Below, one piece after another: positions 11,077-19,187 of a stretch of DNA of 22,890 nt; positions within the stretch are counted from its first letter, which is position 1, and every line of letters begins with the position of its first letter. A model generated the notes under the pieces. It was not told the origin of the DNA, made no database searches, and worked only from the letters and a program-made list of their open reading frames with translations. The stretch is from the IMG/VR virus record IMGVR_UViG_3300044535_000116, positions 1-22,890 of that record; one strand, given 5' to 3'. Source of the DNA: a virus. Both the position numbers and the translations under genes were made by a program.

Positions 11077-12154
11077 TCTTTAGGTCTTCTTTATGGTATA
11101 GGTATTCGCTATCTTCTGTATGGGTTGCACCCGTCATCAGTCTGCCATCAGCATCCTTGTGAGTTGGGCCTGTGTAGAGTTTGCCATCTGCGGTGTAATG
11201 GGGTACTCCTACTGCAAGGTCTATCTTGCCGAGTTCCTTGAGTTTGGATTCTGCCCAACGCTTACCTGCAAGACCTCCCCATAGCAGGAATGATATTGTA
11301 CCGCAGGCTTCGCTATTGCTTTCATCGTAGTATTCTTCGGCTCTTGATAGATACGAGTACATCCGTGTGATGGTCTCAACAGATACGGGCTTGCCTTGTG
11401 CGAGCTGCTGCGCCCTTACCTTACCAACAGGAGTAGCGCACTTGTTGCCGTTCTTCTCGTTTAGTTCAATGCCACGCTTGGCGTTGTTCTTTACCGCATC
11501 AGGGTAGTCAGAATACGAGGCCATCTCGGTGCGTGTTCCCGACTTCTTACGACCATCCCTTTTTATGATAGCGACAATCTGTGCAAGCATCAACGCTGCT
11601 TCTTGCTCCTCTATCTGTGCCATCTCTTGCTTGGCAAGGTTTAGCTTGTCCACGAAGTACCCCTCAATAGAGAAGCCTTTGACCTTTCCCGTCTTGACAA
11701 AGTTTGTCCAAATCTCAGGGTTGTTGACTTTCATAGATACCATCCAAGTGCCTACGGGCAAATCAAAACCGTACTTCTTGCTCTTGTCATGTACGTCATC
11801 TTCAATAATCCAAGACTCTACAACCGTGAGGCCGTTGATGCCTACCTCGTGTTCAAGCGTAGCGTTGTTCTGCTTGGACTTCTGAAAGAACATCTCGCTT
11901 GCTTTGCGGATGGTGGCTTCGCTAAAGTAAACGTAGAACTCCTCTTGCCCTTCGGCTCGGTAGATAGGTTTGTTAGGTACGAGTGCTGCCCCCATAAGGA
12001 TGCGCTTCTCATCGCTCTGCGTGGCAAACTCAACCCTTTGTGAGTTGAGCGCAATAAAGTCCTCCTCAATAGCAGGATATTCTACAAGGGATATTGCATC
12101 AATGCCCGTGAGGAGCATCGTTTCATCAAGTATAAGTTCAATTAGTTTCATCAT
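11069..12154 (-). CDS. XkdF-like prohead protease with a C-terminal domain
   Basis: The N-terminal ~170 residues match the XkdF / prohead serine protease type: ISLVEYPAIEEDFIAL (21-36), LEHEVGING (100-108) with the likely catalytic H102, and VKGFSIEGYF (158-167) with the likely nucleophile S162. The protease would process capsid and scaffold during head maturation. A separate region from about 213 to 308 (SDYPDAVKNNAKRG, NKCATPVGKVRAQQLA, RMYSYLSRAEEYY, CGTISFLLWGG) looks like a conserved domain whose role I do not know. The C-terminus carries two copies of an ADG(K/R)LxTGxTHx unit (322-345). It overlaps the tape-measure stop as ATGA and is followed by the CxC protein and scaffold genes. Confidence 0.8.
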   Translation of the reverse strand: MMKLIELILDETMLLTGIDAISLVEYPAIEEDFIALNSQRVEFATQSDEKRILMGAALVPNKPIYRAEGQEEFYVYFSEATIRKASEMFFQKSKQNNATLEHEVGINGLTVVESWIIEDDVHDKSKKYGFDLPVGTWMVSMKVNNPEIWTNFVKTGKVKGFSIEGYFVDKLNLAKQEMAQIEEQEAALMLAQIVAIIKRDGRKKSGTRTEMASYSDYPDAVKNNAKRGIELNEKNGNKCATPVGKVRAQQLAQGKPVSVETITRMYSYLSRAEEYYDESNSEACGTISFLLWGGLAGKRWAESKLKELGKIDLAVGVPHYTADGKLYTGPTHKDADGRLMTGATHTEDSEYLYHKEDLKNV

Positions 12155-13968
12155 CCGAATGTTGCGGTTCTTACTCTTTGGCGTTGTAGTTGTTGCGAGG
12201 TCGTTACGTCACCACCCACAACGTATGCACGGATGGGTTGGTTGAACTGACCTCCTATGCTCTGTGCAAGTTGGTTCACACCACCCTGTCCTACGATGTT
12301 AAACTGCGGTGGTTGTGATGGCGCAGTAGGGGTAGATGTAGGTGTTGATGGCGTTGAGCCGCCTCCCGTAGGCTGCGCTCGGTTAATGTCACGAATTGAT
12401 GCAACGGTTGTTGCTGCAAGTGCTGCCAACTGAATACCACGATTGATAGAGCCAAATGGTTCGGGTAGGGAGGTGCTATTCTTGAAGATTCCGACTGCTG
12501 CTTGCGCTGCATCTATAAGCACATTTGCTGATGCTACGGCTTTGCTATTCTTGAATAATGCACCAAGCGCACCCTGTACCGCATCAATGGATTGATTAAC
12601 CATTGCGGCCTTTGCATCTTGTGCCGCCTTCTCCAATGCCGTTTGAGCATCCGTTGTCTTTTTTGTGATAGCAACAATCTCTGCTGACTGCTTCTCCTCA
12701 AGAGCAAGTCTCTGCTCTGCCGATAGTTCATCCAACTGAAGCAGGGCAAAGTACTTATCACGAACTGCGTTTATCTCACGTTGTTGGTCGGTGAGTAGCA
12801 TCTCGTATGCCTTATCCAATGATGCGCTCTGCTGCAAATCAAAGTCTGATAATGCTTTCTCCTGCAATGCTGCAAAGGCTTCTTCGGCTTTTATCTTCTC
12901 ATCGGCTGCTGCTTTCTCCTCTGCCCTTAATCCCTTTACTTCAGTACCAAGCCTGCGCTTGCGAGCGATGCTCGCCTGCTCTAACTCCAAAACACGAGCC
13001 TCTGCCTCTGCAATGGCTACCAACTGCTCCTCGTTTACCTCCGATATTCTTGACTGCGCTTTAAGAGCTGAAAGCCTCAACTTTTGGTTTGCTACTTCTT
13101 TTGCCGCCACTTCTTCTTCTAACGCTCCTGCTTTCTCTACCGCAGCGATACGTTCTTCTGTGCTTTTGGTTAGGTCATCAGCAATGAATCGTGCCTCTGC
13201 AATTTGCTTGTTGGCCTTTGCACGTTGTACGATTAGCGCACGTTCTGCATCTTCTACGTCATTTAATAATCCTGCGACTCTTGCTCCCTCTTTGGCTGCT
13301 GCTATTGCTGACTTGCCGAGTTCACCGATTGCATTGACTGCACCTGCAACCTTGTCGGTGACGTTCTCAACTCCAAGCGCAACCTTGCCTGCTGCATCGG
13401 CAGCGGTCTTCGCTGCTGCGGAGAACTCACCCTTTAACGCAAGACTGATTGCTTTACCCAAAGCAGGAAGCAGCTCAAGCAAACCTTCAACTCGGTTAAA
13501 AATGTTTTCTTTGAGGGCGTTGCCAAAGTCAATCAATGCTTGCTTCGGGTCGCTGAAGGTCTTAAATAATGCTTCTCCAAGTTTAACGAGTACATCCGTC
13601 AGCTTGCCAACGACTGCACCAAGTGCGCCCATAACAACCGCTAATGCATCACCACCACGTTCGGTGTTCTTAAAGTAAGTGACAAGCGATGTTACTGCGA
13701 CAAGCAGCGCACCCAATCCCGTAGCAATGATTGCACCCTTGAGTGTACCAAAGGACTTTACCGCCCCACCAATACCACTCTGTAAGCTCTTGAACGCTGA
13801 GACGGCACCACCTGTGCGCTTGTCAAGTGCCTCAAGGCCATCTTTGATGGCATCGTTGCTCTCTTTGGCTTTGGCCTGCGTCTTGTCAGCCTCTATCCCT
13901 ACGGCTTTAAGCGCAGCGATCGCGGATGTAGCATCCCCTTTAATCTCAATTATTTCAACTGCCGCCAT
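12151..13968 (-). CDS. Tail tape measure protein
   Basis: The 605-aa protein has alternating helical and hydrophobic segments typical of tape measures. A hydrophobic stretch (GAIIATGLGALLVAVTSLVTYF, about 79-100) and a second (VVMGALGAVVGKLT) could cross the host membrane during DNA delivery. A long charged coiled-coil region follows (about 230-460), then a Pro/Ser/Thr-rich linker (STPSTPTSTPTAPSQPPQ) and a C-terminus with QFNIVGQGGVNQLAQ and YVVGGDVTTSQQLQR that I have seen in Bacteroidetes phage tape measures. At roughly 0.15 nm per residue the tail would be about 90 nm long, a rule-of-thumb estimate. The start overlaps the 50-aa gene and the stop overlaps the protease start as ATGA. Confidence 0.85.
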   Translation of the reverse strand: MAAVEIIEIKGDATSAIAALKAVGIEADKTQAKAKESNDAIKDGLEALDKRTGGAVSAFKSLQSGIGGAVKSFGTLKGAIIATGLGALLVAVTSLVTYFKNTERGGDALAVVMGALGAVVGKLTDVLVKLGEALFKTFSDPKQALIDFGNALKENIFNRVEGLLELLPALGKAISLALKGEFSAAAKTAADAAGKVALGVENVTDKVAGAVNAIGELGKSAIAAAKEGARVAGLLNDVEDAERALIVQRAKANKQIAEARFIADDLTKSTEERIAAVEKAGALEEEVAAKEVANQKLRLSALKAQSRISEVNEEQLVAIAEAEARVLELEQASIARKRRLGTEVKGLRAEEKAAADEKIKAEEAFAALQEKALSDFDLQQSASLDKAYEMLLTDQQREINAVRDKYFALLQLDELSAEQRLALEEKQSAEIVAITKKTTDAQTALEKAAQDAKAAMVNQSIDAVQGALGALFKNSKAVASANVLIDAAQAAVGIFKNSTSLPEPFGSINRGIQLAALAATTVASIRDINRAQPTGGGSTPSTPTSTPTAPSQPPQFNIVGQGGVNQLAQSIGGQFNQPIRAYVVGGDVTTSQQLQRQRVRTATFG

Positions 13969-14102
13969 TGTAGCTTAATATATTCGTTCCATCCTTCGGG
14001 TAGTTTGTTCTTGCCTTTGGCAATTTCAACGCAATCACCTGCTCCAAGCCACTCATCCGAGTTTAGTATTTCAATTAAATAACTTAAATATCCTGTCTTC
14101 AT
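13950..14102 (-). CDS. Small coupled gene before the tape measure, 50 aa
   Basis: ATG at 14102 overlaps the TGA of the 713-aa tail protein gene as ATGA, and the stop at 13950 lies 19 nt inside the tape-measure gene. This placement fills an otherwise empty 130-nt gap. The product begins MKTGYLSYLIEILNSDEW, then LGAGDCVEIAKGKNKLPEGW and a basic C-terminus (YIKLQWRQLK). No known family is recognised. In many siphoviruses the gene directly before the tape measure encodes a tail-assembly chaperone, but this one is too short and unlike them to claim that. It may be a small tail assembly or initiator factor. Confidence 0.65.
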   Translation of the reverse strand: MKTGYLSYLIEILNSDEWLGAGDCVEIAKGKNKLPEGWNEYIKLQWRQLK

Positions 14103-16240
14103 ACTACGTTGAGAAGTTCAAATGATGCTTTGCCTGTGGTCATATTTAGGTTGACGTTGTTTATGATGTACTTGGTGTTGTTCCAAATGATTGCATTCTG
14201 AAGGTTCAGCGTGATAATCTTACCGATGGGCAATACCGCTTCTACATTGTACACCCTGCGGCTCTTGGCGTATAGGTCGGTGATGTAGTTAAAATACTCG
14301 TTAAAGTAAAGGCTTTGAGTTACCGATTCAAAATGGAAGGGGTCTATGTCCCCTCCAAAGCAAATAGAGTTTGAGGCTGCTGCGCTTGAGTATCGGTTTG
14401 AGGTATTGGCATACCAAGCGATGTCAACTCGCTCGTGAGTACCATCCAAGTTTACAAATCCTATCGGGTTCTCACTTAAGTCGTAATTATCAAAGTAGCC
14501 GTAGAATAAAATAGGTGCGCCTAAGTATGGGTTAAACGTGCCATCCTCATTTGCATCGCTTGTAATGCTTTTGTACACGAGTACGTTGGTTAGCGTATCA
14601 TCGTGTCGGTCTGTCAGCCTCTCAAACAACGGGCATTCAAACGGCACTTCAATAAGCAGCTCCTCACCATCAAAAGTAAAGGTCGTGTTTAAATCACCGA
14701 AACCTACATTGTTTGTTTGTTGGTATTGGAATCCGAGTATCTGCTCTGTTGGCTGATATTTAAATTCTATCTCCTTGTATAGCGGTGGGCGGTCTATCGT
14801 GTACTCCGTGATGTCTAAATAGTCTTGGAAGTCTTTATCGGTTCCTGCTGCGTACCAATCCTCCAACGGCTGAAGCAGGAAGGTGTTAGTCGTGGTTGGC
14901 ACGATTACCATATTGTACATCTTCAGAACTCCTGCAACGAAGTCCTTGATTTTTATTTCGGGCATCAATTCCGACACTCTCACCGTTGCCGTGATGGTAG
15001 CGGATGAGGTCATTGAGGCAGTGCCTATTATAGTAGACGGGAATAAAGTTGCTTGCCACGATGTAAAGCGGTAGGTGAGAGCCGTTGAATTTTGATTGGG
15101 TTTAATTCTTAACGAAACCCTATCACCTGCACGGCAATCAAATCCTTGTAATGAAACAAGGTTGCCTGCGGCAATGGTTGGCAGTACAACCGATGACCGA
15201 TATGCTCCATTTACAAATAATCCAACATTAGCCTCTACGCTCAATGTATTGACAAAAACGGTGAAATTATACTTTCCGTCAGCAGTTATGTCAAAAGTAT
15301 CATTGTCAAGGTCAAAATGAGTACCCGTTCTTGTTTGAAAGTTTATTTTCTGATAGGTTACTGCGTTAGGTTGATTTTGGTACATATACCCTTCCTTACG
15401 ATGCAGCCATAACGATAGGTCTTTGAATGGCACGGAGTTTACAAACGTACCTGTAAAGGTGATGCCGTACTTTGTTCCAATGCTTTCTAAAATAGCGTAA
15501 ACCTTTAAAGCAGGCTTCAGTTCAAAGTAACGGATGCCCCTTCTGTCTTGGCTTCCCTCACCCTCTCCACCTGTTCTATAAGCAATGTTGTTTACATTAT
15601 CAGCACCCGCACCGCCTGCGCTTTGATAGTACCAATTCTTCACAGGGCTGCATAACGGGTAAAACAACGGAGCGTGTGTGTCGGTGGTCAGCCTGTCATA
15701 GATTGCCTCATCGGTATAGGGGTGGTCAAAGTAACTAAAATCAAGGTCATATAAGTAATCCTCGCCAAACAAGTCCGTAAGCGTTACAACCTCCCCATAG
15801 AACGTCAAGGTGTAAGCATACGGCTCTGTGCCTTTTAGCTGCACGTTCTCTACCTCAATCACCCCCGTGCGGAATGGCAAGGAGTTTATTTCAATTCTTG
15901 CGGGTTGCCGTAGCCTACCATCAAAAGTATTAGCAGCACTTGTGGTTGTTGCACCTGCGTTCCAAACCGTGTTAAAGGTATTCCAAGTGATGCCTATGCT
16001 ATTCCATACAGGTGAGCCTCCTACCTCCGTAGTGATAACGGAGCTTGTGATATTAGCGTTGTAGTAGTGCTGAAGTATCTCGTTGTTGCGTGGGCTTGCA
16101 GGAATAGTAAACCCCTGCGTAAAGTCCGTAAACACCTTGCTGATGTCCTGCACGTTCTGCACCGAGAGGTTGATGCTTATCTCCTCATCATCAAAGATGT
16201 CAAGGCGGAAGCCATTGACGTAAATATCAACCTTGTTCAT
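14099..16240 (-). CDS. Large tail-tip / baseplate protein
   Basis: The 713-aa protein begins VDIYVNGFRLDIFDDEEISI (residues 4-23), followed by QNVQDISKVFTDFTQGFT and IPASPRNNEILQHYYN. This N-terminus is characteristic of a large tail protein of Bacteroidetes phages, as I recall it. The rest is beta-rich with many aromatic residues and a C-terminal NLNMTTGKASFELL. The role is probably at the distal tail, as a hub or adhesin carrier, based on size, beta content and position. It overlaps the preceding gene as ATGA (16237-16240). A tryptophan-spaced segment, WNTFNTVWNAG, resembles the C-terminus of the 69-aa gene at 5462. Confidence 0.68.
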   Translation of the reverse strand: MNKVDIYVNGFRLDIFDDEEISINLSVQNVQDISKVFTDFTQGFTIPASPRNNEILQHYYNANITSSVITTEVGGSPVWNSIGITWNTFNTVWNAGATTTSAANTFDGRLRQPARIEINSLPFRTGVIEVENVQLKGTEPYAYTLTFYGEVVTLTDLFGEDYLYDLDFSYFDHPYTDEAIYDRLTTDTHAPLFYPLCSPVKNWYYQSAGGAGADNVNNIAYRTGGEGEGSQDRRGIRYFELKPALKVYAILESIGTKYGITFTGTFVNSVPFKDLSLWLHRKEGYMYQNQPNAVTYQKINFQTRTGTHFDLDNDTFDITADGKYNFTVFVNTLSVEANVGLFVNGAYRSSVVLPTIAAGNLVSLQGFDCRAGDRVSLRIKPNQNSTALTYRFTSWQATLFPSTIIGTASMTSSATITATVRVSELMPEIKIKDFVAGVLKMYNMVIVPTTTNTFLLQPLEDWYAAGTDKDFQDYLDITEYTIDRPPLYKEIEFKYQPTEQILGFQYQQTNNVGFGDLNTTFTFDGEELLIEVPFECPLFERLTDRHDDTLTNVLVYKSITSDANEDGTFNPYLGAPILFYGYFDNYDLSENPIGFVNLDGTHERVDIAWYANTSNRYSSAAASNSICFGGDIDPFHFESVTQSLYFNEYFNYITDLYAKSRRVYNVEAVLPIGKIITLNLQNAIIWNNTKYIINNVNLNMTTGKASFELLNVV

Positions 16241-17466
16241 CGTACCAAACTGCGCTCATCAAATCCGAAGTCAAAGGACATGGTGTAATTGATAAGCTTT
16301 GTGTTCACGCTCTTTTGGTATTCTATGGTTCCACGATTCGGAACTGCACTTACCCAATTACTATTGGTATATACCGCAACATACTCGCTCATCAAAATGT
16401 CCTCAATCGTTTCATCGTAGTTTTGGTCAACGAACCCTGTGTTTAGGGTTAGAGTGTTGCGAGAGTTCACGTTGAAGGATTGGTACTTGCCTATCTCCAA
16501 AGACGGGGTGGTGAAGCCATCGTTGTAGATGCTCTTTTGGTAGGAGTCCTGCGTGAAGTTACCACGCTCATCGCTGCGCTTGAAGAAGGTGATGAAGTCA
16601 GCAACGCCAAAGCGGTTGATGAACGCCACCTGCACAGGGTCGTACTTGGGTTCGCAGATTACATAATAGCGTACACGCGTAATTTCAACAGGCGATTCAG
16701 CGTTATTTAATAGAATCACATCGTAGTAACTGCCCACACCACCATTGGGTTGAGCGCTTGGCTTTACCCTGCTTGGCAGTTCGTTATTAGCCTCAAGGTT
16801 TGCAGGGCCTACGCCTGCGTAAATCACAAGGTCTTGTGTGTTGTTGCTTGTAGGGTCGGGAGGTGTTGTGCCACCGCCTGTGGTTGTAAGTAGTTCAGAA
16901 GTCCCACTTTGCCAAGTGATGCGGATTGAACCCAAAGCATTAGCTGCGCTATTGTTGATTGCAAGGGATTCGTAGTTGCCGACAAGCACCTGCCGATTGC
17001 GTGGCGTGGCAAGCAGGGCTTGGCTTACTGCCACAGGAGCAATGTTGTTGCGAGTAGCCCACCCATCGGTTGCGATAAATGCTTGAGCGTTATTGCCTGA
17101 CCAAATGGCCGTGTCAGGGGCGGCTCCATTATTAGAAAATGTCCATTCACCAAGAGGCGCAACCCACAATACTTCACCCTGTGGACTCTGCGTATAGCCT
17201 ATGTCATCCCATACGCTAAAGTCGTGGTAGAACTCCGAACGCACAAGGTCGCTGATTTCGTAGTTGATTACCTCGTTTATGGAGTAGGACTTGTTTAGAA
17301 CGTAGTTTGCCGTTGCAGGTAATGTCTTTGCTCCTGAATAAATATACAACGACAAGTCCATCTCATCAAGTTGGTCAGCAGCAAGGGCGTTATTCTTGCC
17401 CGTGATAAACAAAGGGCTACGAGCCATTGATAAGCTTGCAGGGCGTGATAAAGTAGGTGTACTCAT
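16237..17466 (-). CDS. Tail protein, probably distal tail/baseplate-associated
   Basis: The 409-aa protein begins MSTPTLSRPASLSMARSP, then FITGKNNALAADQLDEMDLS and a beta-rich body with KSYSINEVINYEISDLVRSE. A proline/threonine-rich linker (TTTGGGTTPPDPTSNN) divides it near the middle, suggesting two domains, and the second has VAFINRFGVADFITFFKRSD. It is 3 nt below the gp10-like gene and overlaps the 713-aa gene. I recall proteins like this beside the large tail protein in Bacteroidetes phages, but the specific role (distal tail ring, tail-tip or decoration) is not known. Confidence 0.6.
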   Translation of the reverse strand: MSTPTLSRPASLSMARSPLFITGKNNALAADQLDEMDLSLYIYSGAKTLPATANYVLNKSYSINEVINYEISDLVRSEFYHDFSVWDDIGYTQSPQGEVLWVAPLGEWTFSNNGAAPDTAIWSGNNAQAFIATDGWATRNNIAPVAVSQALLATPRNRQVLVGNYESLAINNSAANALGSIRITWQSGTSELLTTTGGGTTPPDPTSNNTQDLVIYAGVGPANLEANNELPSRVKPSAQPNGGVGSYYDVILLNNAESPVEITRVRYYVICEPKYDPVQVAFINRFGVADFITFFKRSDERGNFTQDSYQKSIYNDGFTTPSLEIGKYQSFNVNSRNTLTLNTGFVDQNYDETIEDILMSEYVAVYTNSNWVSAVPNRGTIEYQKSVNTKLINYTMSFDFGFDERSLVR

Positions 17467-17469
17467 TTT

Positions 17470-17967
17470 TTAGAAACTATTTTTTATTGCGTTAGCAATT
17501 TCGGGTGGCAGCTTATTGATTGCGATATTAAATGGAGTGCTAAAGAACTTAGTTGGAGTGATACCCTGCCGAAATACGGACTCACGGACTGCAAACGGAT
17601 TCAGCCCCTTGCTCTCTGCCCAAGCCTTGAATGCAGATACAGGAGGCTTCTTGTCCTTGTAGGCAAATGGACTATTCGGTGCTTTCTGCTTCCAAATCTT
17701 GCCTTTGTTATTTGTTCTCTTAAATGCGCTTGTGGTCTTTCTTGTGCCTCCTGCGCCCTTTACTCCTTTGTCTTGGAACTCACCATAGTCCTCCATAAAG
17801 AAACTCATTGAGAACTTATCATTTGAGTAGTACACGCTATACCGAAGTGAATTGTAAAGGGTCTTGTTGAAGTTGTGCTTGCCTTTGGTGAGATTACTCC
17901 TCGCCTGTTGAATGACATATTTGCCAAACTTAATAAGTACCGCAGCAATCAAGTCCTCCCGTGCCAT
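17470..17967 (-). CDS. HK97 gp10-like head-tail/tail completion protein
   Basis: The 165-aa protein has basic helical ends and a core with SLRYSVYYSNDKFSMSFFME then DYGEFQDKGVKGAGG (60-74). The [DE]YGxxQDKGxxG element resembles the 'YG...GxxG' feature of HK97 gp10-type proteins, which act at the head-tail joint or in tail completion. The segment TTSAFKRTNNKGKIWKQKAP is strongly basic. It lies 1 nt below the 155-aa gene and 3 nt above the 409-aa tail gene. The assignment is from motif pattern and context. Confidence 0.65.
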   Translation of the reverse strand: MAREDLIAAVLIKFGKYVIQQARSNLTKGKHNFNKTLYNSLRYSVYYSNDKFSMSFFMEDYGEFQDKGVKGAGGTRKTTSAFKRTNNKGKIWKQKAPNSPFAYKDKKPPVSAFKAWAESKGLNPFAVRESVFRQGITPTKFFSTPFNIAINKLPPEIANAIKNSF

Positions 17968-17968
17968 T

Positions 17969-18436
17969 TTAACAAACGCTTATCTCGGTGTTTGCAAGCA
18001 GCACGTCAAAGGTTGCAGTCCACCCTGCAAGCAGGTTCTCAAACCTCTCGCTAAAGGGAACACAAGAAGCAGTACCATCTAACTGATAAAGGTCGGTGTA
18101 CAGAGTCCCCCTGCGTAGTTCTGTGATGACATCGTTGATGACTGCGAGCTGCGTGTTCAAGATATTCTGCTCGTTGCTCGTGCCGTAGAACGGCTCTGCC
18201 TGCAAGCGTGGGTTCTCTTTGGTCTCATCTACCAAGTCCATACAAACAAGGCTTACATTCATACGGACTATCTGTCCATCAAATGTTGCTTGGTTGATGA
18301 TGATGTGACTCAAGGGGAAGATGGTCTGCTTGTTTAGGTCTATGTCAAAAATATCCCCTGTCGTTACCACGTTGACTTGGCTATGCGCCTCAAGGGTATC
18401 TTTCAGCTTGGTGGTGATGTCGTAGAACTGTCTCAT
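17969..18436 (-). CDS. Tail completion / tail terminator-like protein
   Basis: The 155-aa protein begins MRQFYDITTKLKDTLEAHSQ, then VNVVTTGDIFDIDLNKQTIF and PLSHIIINQATF, with QIVRMNVSLVCMDLVDETK. The helix-beta layout and length resemble tail terminator or completion proteins that cap the tail tube, and I recall related proteins in Bacteroidetes phages. It starts with ATG 18436, which overlaps the TGA of the -1 frame at 18433-18687. The C-terminal half has a helical segment (NTQLAVINDVITEL) and a final beta segment (WTATFDVLLAN). Confidence 0.62.
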   Translation of the reverse strand: MRQFYDITTKLKDTLEAHSQVNVVTTGDIFDIDLNKQTIFPLSHIIINQATFDGQIVRMNVSLVCMDLVDETKENPRLQAEPFYGTSNEQNILNTQLAVINDVITELRRGTLYTDLYQLDGTASCVPFSERFENLLAGWTATFDVLLANTEISVC

Positions 18437-18687
18437 TTTATTGACTTTTTTATTAGGTCGTTTTCAACCTCTTGCTTTTGCTTTTCAAAAGTGAGGAAGT
18501 GTAGGCATTGGTGGATGGGAAGTTGTGTAATTGACTCAAACTGCCTAATGTCTCCCTTAGCGAGTTGATAGATTGTTGCATACCATCCCCATTGCTTGGC
18601 GAATTGTCCTTGCTTGGAGTATTCGTTTGACTCTTCGCCTCCAAAGAGGTCAGCATAGCTTGCAGTAATTCGTTCCCTAAATGCCAA
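18433..18687 (-). CDS. -1 frame extension, probably made by ribosomal frameshifting (84 residues)
   Basis: This frame opens at a TTG directly on the slippery tract and runs 84 codons to TGA 18433, overlapping the ATG of the tail-completion gene as ATGA. It reads as real protein: QFAKQWGWYATIYQLAKGD (with G-W-Y), IRQFESITQLPIHQCLHFLT and FEKQKQEVENDLIKK, a compact amphipathic pattern unlike the low-complexity zero-frame tail. A -1 slip after residue 160 joins it to the upstream frame, giving a 244-aa product. It has no good independent start: TTG only, no upstream coupling. The alternative is separate initiation at that TTG. Confidence 0.65.
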   Translation of the reverse strand: MAFRERITASYADLFGGEESNEYSKQGQFAKQWGWYATIYQLAKGDIRQFESITQLPIHQCLHFLTFEKQKQEVENDLIKKSIK

Positions 18688-19166
18688 AAAAAAAGCGTTG
18701 CGCCCATAGCAACACTCATCGGGGCTTGCTTCATCTGCTCCGAGTACTTGCCTGCGCCCTCATACGGCTCTATCAGATACCGATGCTTGACCTCGCTTGT
18801 GATAGGGCGATACAATACCGCCATCGCTTTGTGCAGGTCTTGTACGTCTTGCAGGTAGCCATCAAGGTCAACGAACTCACCATAGGTGATATTGTCAAGT
18901 TCAGGGATAAACCCGTACTTCGTGTCCCCCATCGTGAAGGTTGGCGTGAGGCTTGGCTTCTCGTTTATCATCGCACTAATGTGCTTGCTGATATGGCTCA
19001 CGTCTTTGATGCGTACGTTGGGAAGATTGGCAAGAGGCACTCCGCAGAATATCTCAAGCATCTTGTGGGTCAAGAACTCCTCATCGCCCTCAAGCCTCGC
19101 AAAGCGTTGGTATTGGTCAAGCGTTATCTCCGACAGGGCGGTGGGTACAATTACCTTTAGTTCCAT
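18453..19166 (-). CDS. Chaperone-like protein, zero-frame product (237 aa)
   Basis: The zero-frame protein starts MELKVIVPTALSEITLDQYQ and has MLEIFCGVPLANLPNV, then YGFIPELDNITYGEFVDLDG (84-103), KAMAVLYRPI and LFFWHLGNELLQAML. I know this pattern from proteins encoded near the large terminase in Bacteroidetes phages, without a proven function. Residues 159-160 are read from the slippery tract CTT-TTT-TTT-TGG (C18695 to G18684). After that the zero frame continues 77 codons with a Ser/Thr/Asn-rich, low-complexity tail ending at 18453. The shape, a main frame plus a -1 extension at the 3' end, mirrors lambda G/GT tail-assembly chaperones. The role is inferred from that analogy and not shown. 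Confidence 0.65.
   Translation of the reverse strand: MELKVIVPTALSEITLDQYQRFARLEGDEEFLTHKMLEIFCGVPLANLPNVRIKDVSHISKHISAMINEKPSLTPTFTMGDTKYGFIPELDNITYGEFVDLDGYLQDVQDLHKAMAVLYRPITSEVKHRYLIEPYEGAGKYSEQMKQAPMSVAMGATLFFWHLGNELLQAMLTSLEAKSQTNTPSKDNSPSNGDGMQQSINSLRETLGSLSQLHNFPSTNAYTSSLLKSKSKRLKTT
18687..18693 (-). promoter_or_regulatory. Slippery heptamer T-TTT-TTT for -1 frameshifting
   Basis: The nine-T run (18694-18686) on the minus strand is read CTT TTT TTT TGG in the zero frame, which contains the heptamer T TTT TTT. The -1 frame then continues TTG GCA TTT. Any downstream stimulatory structure was not identified by eye. Confidence 0.6.
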
Positions 19167-19187
19167 TATTAAAATAACCTTTTAGTT

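Noticed and set aside
12791-13678. Plus-strand frame of 295 aa
   Set aside because: It is antisense to the tape measure and rich in Ser/Ala, which mirrors the Ala/Glu/Lys codons of the coding strand. No promoter, no motif and no other plus-strand gene in the window.
18686-18694. T9 tract as a simple sequencing or assembly indel
   Set aside because: Not fully excluded, but both frames stay open on each side and a canonical slippery heptamer is in the right phase, so frameshifting is preferred. Raw reads would settle it.
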